Origin: Cryptomeria japonica
Taxonomy: Eukaryota; Streptophyta; Pinopsida; Cupressales; Cupressaceae
Assembly (NCBI RefSeq): GCF_030272615.1
Contig: NC_081412.1
Location: forward strand, 41,160,791 to 41,224,790
Length of the DNA: 64,000 nt
Reading direction: 5' to 3'
The first letter of the stretch is position 1. The number at the start of each line of letters is the position of its first letter. Shown in pieces: positions 55,701 to 64,000 of this stretch. A model generated the notes under the pieces. The model was given only the letters and a program-made list of their open reading frames with translations, made no database searches and was not told where the DNA came from. The position numbers and the translations under genes are program-made.

Positions 55701-55953
55701 CCCATCTACAATAACCTCCTTGTTGTTGAGCCTTGGGAGATTAATCTACTTTTATTGATGCCATATGTCTGTAACTGGTTGTATTTAATGCATCAAAGGG
55801 TGTCCCCCCTAGGTCTTGCAGAACCTAAAGTGTAGGAGGATCATTAGGATCCTATGTTATGTTGTCCAAGCCCTGAAGTATTTCATTGATTGAGATTGGC
55901 TATTTCATAGATAGTTTGCAGGTGAACTTGGGTGTCTCTTTTTGAGACCAACA
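52710..55953 (+). repeat. Element H, 3' LTR
   Basis: Pairs with 38741-42002, with the same hairpin (arms 52830-52844 and 52850-52863), a C run of 12 (53400-53411; 19 in the other copy) and the AT palindrome (54841-54861). Lacks a stretch of about 30 bases present in the 5' copy around 39657-39680. Followed by TSD ATACT. Confidence 0.95.
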
Positions 55954-55958
55954 ATACT

Positions 55959-56520
55959 CCTAGAGAAGGTATCTCTACTTATATTGGTAGTATTTCTTCT
56001 TATCTATAAACAAGAGAGAAAGGTGTGGTGCATGTTAGTGTGTGGATACTGGTATAGTAAACCAATAGAGAAGGGTTCAGTTGAATATGCCAATCTCTAC
56101 CAACATCATTCACTGTCTTTTTGAGGATTTTTAGAATAGTTTTTTTTGATGCTTCTGCTTGCCCATTCCCTTGTTGATAGAAAGGTGTGGAAAATATGTG
56201 TTGGATCTTGAATTTCTCACATAGCTCTTGTACATCCTGATTCTTGACCGATCGCCCATTTTCAGTGATTATGGCCATGGGTATGCCATAGCGACATATG
56301 ATGTAGTTCAAAATAAATGCAACAATTTGTTTTCCTATGATATTTATGAGAGCTACTGCCTCAATCCATTTTTGGAAATATTTTGTAGCTACAAAGATGA
56401 ATTTGTGACTATTGGATGAAGGAGGATGTATCTTTCCTACTAGATCAAGACCCCAATGGCAGAATGGCCAAGATGTTGCCAAAGAATGAAGCTCTTGTCC
56501 TAGTGCATGAGTTAAATTTC
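55959..56520 (-). pseudogene. Element G integrase core
   Basis: The minus-strand frame has LHSLATSWPFCHWGLDLVGK, where the first catalytic Asp is in GLDLVG. KFIFVATKYFQKWIEAVALI, RYGIPMAIITENGRSVKNQD (usually TDNG; here the second catalytic Asp is Glu) and FYQQGNGQAEASKKTILKIL (catalytic Glu kept) follow. Then come TPFSLVYR and, after a stop, EEILPI and VEIPSL, up to the point where H is inserted. The continuation is at 38377-38740. Confidence 0.88.
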
Positions 56521-57480
56521 CATAGATCTGACATTGTTTTCATGTTTTAGCTATCTGAAAAGAATCTCATTCCATAGTTGGCCAATAATAGTCCAAGGGT
56601 ATGAGTTTTTTTGAAAGGGTAAGACCACTTGAATGAGTTCCATAAATGTCATTATGGACTTCATTTAAGGCCTTCTCATATTCTTATTGCTCGAGACATC
56701 TTAAGAGAGTACCATCTAGACTTCGTTTAAAAAGGGTATCTGTGACAAGAGTATAATGGGAGGATTTGTGAATAAAGTTTCTCTTTTGGTTCTTTGACAA
56801 GTCGGGAGGGTGGATATTATCTTTCACATATGTATAAGTTTGGCCATAGTAGGAGGAATCATGCCCAACATCTGAACCATCAAAATATAATTGCCATGTC
56901 TTTGTCGTGACCATTAGGATATCAACATCCGAAAATTCAATGTGGAAAGGATGATTATCTTGAAGTGGTGCCTCTACTAGTTGGTCGGAAATTACTTTCC
57001 CCTTGATTACTTTTCTATCGACATACTCAATATCAAACTCACTTAGGATCAAGATCCATTTTTCTAGTCTTCCTCTCAATGTCGCCTTGCTGAGAAAATA
57101 CTTCAATGGACCGATTTTAGCAATCAAATTGATGGAGTGAGATGGTAGATAGTGTCTTAATTTTTTAGAAGCAAACACTACCACCAAGCATTCTTTTTTT
57201 GTTGGCGAATAGTTGAGCTCATATCCCACTAGTGTTTTATTGATGTAGTAGATGGATTGTTCTTTTCCTTCATGATCCTATTGTGCAAGCAGAACTCCTA
57301 ATGATGCTTCGGTGGTTGATACATATAGTAACACCTGCTTTCCTAGAATTGGTGACATTAGGACATGTGGTTGCATGAGATAGGCCTTGATCTTGTTGAA
57401 TGCATCCTCACATTGATGGTCCCACTTGAAATTAACATTTTTGTGCAATAGATGGGTAAATGGTTGGCATTTATCTACTC
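56521..57480 (-). pseudogene. Element G RNase H and truncated second RNase H
   Basis: From the right on the minus strand: FKWDHQCEDAFNKIKAYLMQ, LLYVSTTEASLGVLLAQ, LNYSPTKKECLVVVFASKKL, RHYLPSHSINLIAKIGPLKY, LRGRLEKWILILSEFDIEYV, KGKVISDQLVEAPL, the common Tat/Athila RNase H. Then comes TTKTWQLYFDGS, the first strand of a second, plant-type RNase H that Tat elements carry. It breaks off at once and is followed by HYTLVTDTLFKRSLDGTLLR, the start of the integrase zinc region. So most of the second RNase H and the spacer have been deleted. Confidence 0.85.
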
Positions 57481-58250
57481 ACTAAGCAACAAATCTTTGG
57501 TTTGACTATAGTCTTCCTTAAATTGATCTGAGTTGACTGATATTTCGGGGAGATGTCATTTCCATAATTGCTTTGACCTTAGCTAGATCGACTTTGATAC
57601 CTCGAGCTGAAAGAATGTATCCTAATAGCTTGCCTGGAGTAACACCAAAGGCACATTTCTTGGGATTGAGTTGTAACTTATATTGTTCCAACCTATCAAA
57701 GATCTTTTCTAGTATTCCTATATGGTCTTCTCTATTATATGATTTGGCCAATTATATGTCATCCACATAGTCTTCCATGAATGTATGCATCATGTCATGG
57801 AATACCATTGTCATAGCTCTCTGATATGTAGCACCTTTTGGAATGATGTTCCAGCACAAAGTACCCCATGGACATGTGAAAGTTGTCTTTTCTTGATCTT
57901 CAGGTGCTATTTTAATCTGATTGTATCCAGAGAAACTATCCATTAGAGAAAACATGGAGTGTCCTACAGTTGAATCCACAATCATGTCAATGTTAGGCGA
58001 AGGAAAGTCATCCTTTGGACATGCATTATTAAGATCTTTGAAGTCTGTGCATACTCTGATACTTTTATTTGGTTTGGAAATAGGAACGATGTTCGATACC
58101 CATTGAGGATATGCTACAAGTCTGATGAATCATACATCTAGTAATTTTTTAAGTTCTGCTTTGACAAGAAGAGTGATATGAGGATGCATTTTACTTAATT
58201 TTTGCTTAACCGATTTGGCTCTTAGATTGACATTTAAGTTCAATGCATAA
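57481..58250 (-). pseudogene. Element G reverse transcriptase
   Basis: Motifs on the minus strand are KQKLSKMHPHITLLVKAELK, YPQWVSNIVPISKPNKSIRV, CTDFKDLNNACPKDDFPSPN, FSLMDSFSGYNQIKIAPEDQ, CPWGTLCWNIIPKGATYQRA, EDYVDDI (the catalytic YVDD, intact), LQLNPKKCAFGVTPGKLLGY and MTSPRNISQLRS. These are the palm and thumb motifs of a Ty3-gypsy RT. A stop follows the active site (57750), and several more stops precede it. Confidence 0.9.
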
Positions 58251-59930
58251 TAATATTTGGATCAAACCCTAGCATGTCTACATATGACCAGGAAAAAATG
58301 ATTTTCCATCATTTGAAGAAGTCCATATATTGTTGCATTTCTTGTGCTGATAGAGAAGTTGTTGGATGCAGAATCTTTGGTTTCTCTAATGGATGACCTT
58401 TCTTAATAGTACTTAGGTAAAGTGTCAAATCTCCCATCTTTTGGTGCCTCAAGGATATTTTCACTGTTAGAATCATACTTTCTTTTTACTTATTCTCAAT
58501 CTAATGTTGCCAATAAATGGTTTTCAACATTAGACTTGATATTGTTTTCTTTATTTTCATTTTTGTGACTGAGAGATTTGGCACCCACTTGACTCGAAGA
58601 TGCGTTGTTGAAATTCCTAGTGAAAGTTGATGCGGGTTCAATTGCATTAAGATATAAGGATATGGCATGGTCATTAGGAAAAGTATCAATGGTAGTATGT
58701 CTTTCATTTTCCAAGTCAATAAGTTCATGATGGATTAGAGGTAAGGGGTCCTCAGGTTTAGATACTTCGAGGGTAGTAAGGTTCATTATAAAGACTTCAA
58801 TGTTTTTGATATGTATGTCAATATCTAGAACAATACTCTCATCAGAATGATCTCTCACAAGTAGCTCTGGATCATCCTCAATTAAGTCCAAGTCAACCGA
58901 ATGTGATTCTAATTCAAGTGGGCTAGTTCCTAACGTTTGCACCGCATATGTATGATCCACATTGACTCCTACATCTTCCTCAAAGGAAGTTTCTTCTGCT
59001 GATTGGTCAGAATGATAGAAATTACATTGCCATTTATTAGACTCTATCTCACTTGCAGCTTGTAATCTATAGATTTGTTCATATAGCATTTGATTTATTT
59101 CTTCTTTTTTTCTTGCTATATCTTTTCTTCTCTCATATTCAGCTTCCTCTAGGCTGATATTGAGTTTTTTCAACCTTCCTATTAGCTCTCCGTGATTTGT
59201 ACTAGCTTCTTGGTTGTGTTAATTATGAGTTAAAGCTACTTGGGAGGTGCCTTTAGTTTGTTTTTCATGTTTATTACAAGCTTGCTTCTTTTGCCATTTC
59301 ATATTTGCTTGTTCTTGTTGCTTGGCAAATGTTTCTTCCCTTTCAATTTCAAGTTATTCTTGTCCATTTTCATATTCATCTTGTTGTTGACTAGAATATG
59401 TGTCCTCTAGTGGAGTAACTTGTCCATACCCTAAGCCTGATTTGTCTGTAGCCTATTGAGTATGAGGTTGGATAGGTTCTGAGATACCTTCTTTTCATTT
59501 TCCTATAGGACCTGTTCCAGTGTATACCATTTTTTGAAGGATGTCAAATCCTTTTCCATATTTTTTTGTAGATATTCTGACATTGTTAGTCTTTTGTTGG
59601 TCTTCTTCATCCTTGTATAGCCACTGTAGCACATATTTGTCTTCTATTTCCTTTGATAAGGTCCTAGCACTAACAAATGCTCCATCAAATATTGGAAGAT
59701 GTTTCACAATTGGTTGTTGTTTAGAGTTTGATGGTTTTCCATATGATTTAAGAGAAAGTGGTAATTATGATAGTGAATATTCTTCATTCCCTCGATCGCT
59801 TAGCTGCATTTGTTTTTCCATACTTGACAAAATTGAGGCAAATGATTTTTCTTTGGATTGCGTGTTTGAAGATGATGCCTCTCTATTATGAGGAACAATG
59901 ACCTCCTAAGCTAGTTTTAGATTACTACAG
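58251..59930 (-). pseudogene. Element G spacer between protease and RT, with G-patch-like segment
   Basis: Two frames are visible. The right part (59707 to about 59400) has FDGAFVSARTLSKEIEDKYV, then KGFDILQKMVYTGTGPIGK, a stop, and EGISEPIQP...KSGLGYGQ. This fits the G-patch pattern (hydrophobic-x-x-MGYxGxGxLGKxxxGIxEPI...GLGY), with Val in place of the first Gly of MGY. The left part (59173-58496) is an acidic ORF of 225 codons with a Lys/Glu coiled coil (LNISLEEAEYERRKDIARKK) and no known domain. G-patches bind RNA or helicases; one is known after the protease of some retroviruses. What it does in this element is not known. Confidence 0.65.
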
Positions 59931-60034
59931 TACTAAAATGGATTTGAATCTGTTGAGATCGTGATTTCCTACCCATTGTAGGGAAATTTTAGGCACTGAT
60001 GATATGCTAATGGAATAGCTTGTATATCATGTAT

Positions 60035-60403
60035 CTAGGGTCTTCCCAAGAGTATGTTGTATGATAGATCCAAGTCTAGAACTTGGCATGTTGTGTCTTT
60101 CTGCAAAGGTCCCACTCTGATGGGTAATATCAAAATTCTTTTAGAGGAATGCTTCTCTTCATCATATGCTTTGATTATTATCTTTTTCTGGGGATCCACT
60201 GCCTCTTCAAAATAACCTAGAGCACGGATAAGACTCAATGAGAAAACGTTTAAGCCAACACCCCCATCTGTTAGGACACGTTTAACATGTGTCTTGTGAA
60301 TAAGGACTTCAATATGCAAGGGAGCATTATGGGCATGTTGCAAGGACATGTCATCTTCTTCAATGAATGATAAGCAGTGAGGGGCTATGAGATGTCCCAC
60401 CAT
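60035..60403 (-). pseudogene. Element G protease
   Basis: 122 open codons. HIEVLIHKTHVKRVLTDGGV contains the active-site loop in the D-G-G form (usually D-[ST]-G in retropepsins; DGG/DGS variants are common in Tat and Athila elements), followed by GLNVFSLSLIRALG. The end is CQVLDLDLSYNILLGRP, the conserved ILLGRPW region; the next residues after a stop are IHDIQAIPLAYHQCLKFP. It is in the right place between gag and RT. Confidence 0.82.
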
Positions 60404-60406
60404 GGT

Positions 60407-62330
60407 TTAGAATTGATCTATATCAAGAACTTTGGACATATTTGTATCTACTAATGCTCTTTCATGAATTTTTTTGTGTGCAGGTGAAAGCTTTAAAAGG
60501 TCTAAGATGGATATTTGTGCGGGAGTTTTCTGTAATTGATCCACTAGACTATATTGTTTTGCAGTGGATAATGTGCTAGTTGTAGGACCTGACAAAACAA
60601 CTTTGGCTTTTCTTCTTGTGATAGCATGAGGAGTTTCTTGATGTTGTTTCTCTTTAACCACAATCACATTTACCACATTATCATACTCATCAGCATAGTT
60701 TACCTTTTCTTTACCCTTACCATTATGTGTTGTGGATGATTCACCCTTCTCATAGTTTGCAAGCGGAGTTTTGAAAGCTATATGAGATTCATTTGTCGTA
60801 TTTCCATCCATAGTTATTGCTCCATTATAAATAAAATCTTGGAAGACATGTTTCAATCGCTCATAATTGTCCATGTGATGTCCTTTGTTTCGATGAAAAT
60901 TGCAAAAAAGGTTGGCATTTCACCAAGATGGTTTCACTTGAGGTTCGAAGTTCCTTCCTTTTGGAAAAGTAATCAATTTGTTTGCGAGAAGTGTATTTAA
61001 GGCGGACCCCAGTGTTTCACCAATGTTTGAAAATTTCCTTCAAAAGAAATTGTTGAAAGTTGATTTTTGGTTATTGTTGTTTTGTTGAGTTGCCGCTGAG
61101 TGACTAGATAAATTCAAAACTGGTTGCTTTGGTTTTACATTGTTGTTATCCACTATCCCATCGTTGACGATATTTCAACTTCTATTCCAAAATTTAGGCT
61201 TATCATTGTTATTGCTAACATTGTTGTTAGGAGGATTAACTCCTTCTTTCTATAGCTTCAACTCACCCTTCTTTATCATATCTTCTTCCATTCTGATTCG
61301 ATTATTAATCATCTTTTCAAAATTTTGATGCCATTACATTTTTAGATGATATCTTATTTATCTGTTTAGGTTGTCGATGAATATGCCTATTTTCTTGTAT
61401 TTTGACACTGTTCAAGGATATTATTAAGCTAACCATCTCCATCTCTGTAGAAATGTCATGAAAGATTCTCCACTCTTTTGTCTAGTATTGCATAGGTCTA
61501 GAATCGTGACCTCATGTTGAATGTTGTAAGAGTTTTGAAAAAAAATTATTCACCAATTCTACGAATGATCTAACTCTAGGTGGAAGTTTGGAGAACCATT
61601 CTATAGCTAGTCCACTTAAGCTCTTTGGAAATAATCTCATCGAGTATGTATCCTCATGTGCAAACTGCATACTCATCGTGCAAAATTCTCATATATGATC
61701 CTGGGGATCAGTGCTTCCATTATATTTATCGTATTGAGGAGTTTCACAACCTGTAGGAAATGATGTAATGTTTAGATTTATGTTGAATGGGTAAGGACAA
61801 ATTTCTTGAAGCGAGTATCTTCTAACAGTTCCTCTCTGCATATCTTGAATATGTGTTTGCAACGTTTGTGTTTGTTGTGTAAGAGTTGTGATAAGATTAT
61901 CAACATGATTTGTTCTTCTATAACCATGAGTTTGCATTCGTGATCTCTTCTTGTATCATCTCAACTCTTTCTTTTGTCCTCATTAGATTTAGCTTTGTTG
62001 AGAACTTCTACATCATCCCTTTTGGGAATGGAAGTTTCCTCATTAGTTATTGTGTTATTGGGAATTGATGCGTCATCCATTTTGTGACAAAAAATATCCT
62101 CATTTTGTTCGTTATCATGGAAAGGGTCACTTCTCTTTTGTCCTAAATTGCTCACATCAAAATCTTGGGGGAGTGTAGCACTAGATTTTGCTAGCATAAG
62201 GAAGTATTTTTCTTTTTCTCCCTCCAATATTTTCTCCATAAATTTATCAAATTTAGGATCTAGTTTGATTTCTCTGATATGTTGATCAGTTACCTCTTCT
62301 TCTTGTATTTCATTTTTGTGTTAGATGTTC
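60407..62330 (-). pseudogene. Element G gag
   Basis: From the right on the minus strand: HIREIKLDPKFDKFMEKILE, an acidic stretch, LITTLTQQTQTLQTHIQDMQ, then the Tat-type capsid part CETPQYDKYNGSTDPQDHI, MSMQFAHEDTYSMRLFPKSL, SGLAIEWFSKLPPRVRSFVE and LVNNFFSKLL. After several stops comes CNFHRNKGHHMDNYERLKHV, the CxFHxxxGHxTxxCxxLK-like zinc motif with its last Cys changed to Tyr. A 155-codon open frame then leads to the protease (ISILDLLKLSPAHKKIHERA, as in Tat Gag-protease linkers). Broken by about ten stops. Confidence 0.8.
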
Positions 62331-64000
62331 CTATAATCTTCAATTATTTCAAATGTTTCGATTTCCGTTTCTACGATATTTCATCTTTGTGCTCTAGTTA
62401 AAACGGGCATACACATGTGTTGAATATTGTGCAAGGATTCAATTGTCTAGAAGGTGTTTCGATAAGTGACCAAGTCTCAACGTAGATATGATAGAGTGAT
62501 ATGACATGAAAAGATAATTCAAGTATTTGTAGATTTGTAATTTTTTCTATCTTCGGTTTGAAATGCAATGATGATGATTTTGATAAGACCAAGTCCAACA
62601 GGAACGATATATCCTACGACATGGGACAAGGTTATCCTAACCAAACATTGTAGTTCCCTGATAGAGGATGATAGATCCTGATGAGAAACTATGTTCTGAG
62701 TGATCGATTTATCAAAAAAGGTAATAATACACTTTGAGATGTTAGATCTTGAACTTGTTGAAGGTGAATAGTTGAAAATATTGAGGGTGTCTAGTTCTAG
62801 AATCCAATTTGATAGAAGATAACTTGACTGAGCGAACCAAGAAGACAATCTAAGCATAAAATGACAGATATCAGGTGTATGTGCTCACTATAAATTGACC
62901 AATAAAACATGACAAATCTGGAAAAGACATGCAAGAAGATAGCTCTGGACTAACAAAGACAAAAATTCATATGATAGTTTATACAGTCCCAGACAACAAT
63001 TTAGGAAGACCCATACGATAAACTAGAAATCTCACACGACAAAGGCCAAACTCATACGACACTTCCCACAGAACTAGATGACAACTGATAACAAATAAGT
63101 CTATGCTAATCTAACTCATACAGTAATTCCCACATAACTAGATGATAAACTAGATTTCTCGTACGACAAACTAGAAAGCTCATATGACTGAGGATAGAGC
63201 AAAGACAAAAATTTTACTTTGATAAATTTTTGACCAAAAATGTTTGATGTTTTGATTATGTTTTCCAGTTTTAGATGTCTGATTTTTTGTTTCAGGGATG
63301 AAAACACAGCAAACACATGATATGATAAGTGACTTCAAGGACAACACGCTAAATCCTAAGGAAGTTGGCTAAGAGATAAAACCTTTGCTTACAAAATTAT
63401 GTACACACCCAATAGCTAATCAAAATACGGTTGTTGAGTCTCATGCAATGAATTCTCAATGCCTTATTATTCAACTGTAAGCGCTAATGGGGGCACGATA
63501 TGGCAAGTGTCTTGAAAGAGTTACTATCTCTCTTGCACAAAGATTATCCCCCTTTCAGAGTTGAATCAAGTAGCTTCTATCTTAGGGTTCGTAGTAAGGA
63601 TTTTTGTTTGGAATTACCCCTTGCAGTCGTGCAAGCATAGTGGAGGCCTATATCTCAACAAGGTACCAAAACAAGGAGTAGTCACGCAAACATGATTGAG
63701 ACCGCGAGGCCCTACTAAATGTACGATATGAGAGATCTCAAAAGAGAAGACTCAAATAACTCCATCCTCTGAGACTTTAATCCCGAGAGGCCATTTTTTT
63801 AGAGTGAGTCAGAAAGCTTAGGTCTAGTTGTACTCACTTGGGTCATTCTCATAGGGTGATTACTTTTTCCCACTGTGACAGGCCCACTAAAGGTACTCAA
63901 ATCTCAAACATAGAAGCGCTTCAAGGGTAAGGATTTTTTATTGTCCAAATGGACAAGAGCATACTCTCCTATCTTTTAGACAACTTCTCAAACATAGAAA
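62331..64000 (-). other. Element G leader (untranslated region)
   Basis: About 1.7 kb up to the window edge with only short frames and no LTR-like match to 35541-36681, so the 5' LTR lies further right. Between 62960 and 63190 a degenerate unit around CTCATACGAC and AACTAGA recurs about six times at irregular spacing of 20-45 bases. No PBS was found. Confidence 0.55.

Larger units (their letters stand above)
38741..55953 (+). mobile_element. Element H: long-LTR, short-interior retroelement without pol, hosts E
   Basis: The LTRs are 3262 and 3244 bases (TGTTAGGACTC / TGTTGGGACTC to ACCAACA), flanked by the exact duplication ATACT at 38736-38740 and 55954-55958. Joining the flanks restores the reading frame of the integrase of G. 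Without the nested element E, the interior is only about 2.4 kb and has no protease, RT, RNase H or integrase. This matches the class described as large retrotransposon derivatives (LARD). It must rely on enzymes from another element. Confidence 0.92.
35541..64000 (-). mobile_element. Element G: Tat-type Ty3-gypsy element, hosts H and E, right end outside window
   Basis: On the minus strand: a long leader (about 62330-64000), gag, protease, a spacer with a G-patch-like segment, RT, RNase H, a truncated second RNase H, integrase, a 3' untranslated region, PPT and 3' LTR. The WPFCHWGLDLVG integrase start, the ANGQAEASN-like segment (here GNGQAEASKKT), the DGG-type protease and the second RNase H after the first are features of the Tat branch. 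The integrase gene is split by element H. The 5' LTR must lie beyond 64000. Confidence 0.85.

Noticed and set aside
62331-64000. 5' LTR of element G at the right edge
   Set aside because: No stretch here matches the 3' LTR at 35541-36681, and no PBS was found, so the LTR is taken to be outside the window.

Overview
This window looks like intergenic, repeat-packed nuclear DNA of a large-genome land plant. It is AT-rich, shows no host gene, rRNA or tRNA, and holds plant-type Ty1-copia, Ty3-gypsy (chromovirus and Tat-like) and L1-type LINE sequences. A conifer or another gymnosperm is a guess from the style of the repeats and is not proven. Essentially every base belongs to a transposable element, and almost every open reading frame is a decayed retroelement gene.

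The window is a nest of retroelements whose boundaries can be read from matching LTR pairs, primer-binding sites (PBS), polypurine tracts (PPT) and target-site duplications (TSD). Element letters used here are mine. (1) At the left edge, the end of a Copia-type LTR (1-645) abuts a minus-strand LINE RNase H remnant (646-1377). (2) Element C, a minus-strand Copia-like element without pol, starts at 1378 and carries a 5'-truncated LINE (3826-5449); its right LTR begins at 8993. (3) Element A (9008-33479, TSD CAATG) sits inside the right LTR of C. It has a gag with four zinc knuckles and a second ORF that I do not recognise, and no pol. (4) Inside A sit a gypsy chromovirus F (12763-26177, TSD TGTAA) and, nine bases further on in A, element B (26192-30456), a relative of A. 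(5) Inside F sits a minus-strand Copia element D (about 16129-23101) with a nearly whole pol and a third, partial unit. (6) The right LTR of C resumes at 33485 and is cut at 35540 by a minus-strand Tat-type gypsy element G that runs off the right edge. (7) Inside the integrase gene of G sits H (38741-55953, TSD ATACT), a plus-strand element with LTRs of about 3.25 kb and a short internal region of unknown coding content. (8) Inside H sits a complete but mutated Copia element E (43373-51645, TSD AGATG).

Only D, E, F and G carry recognisable pol domains. All have stops, frameshifts, deletions or changed catalytic residues, so none looks active. A, B, C and H have LTRs, PBS and mostly PPTs but no reverse transcriptase, so they must have been moved by enzymes supplied in trans. 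The most interesting content is the A/B family: a gag reduced to coiled coil plus four CCHC knuckles, and a long second ORF in the place of pol whose protein is conserved between A and B. Its equivalent parts can be lined up because B landed inside the A copy of that ORF.
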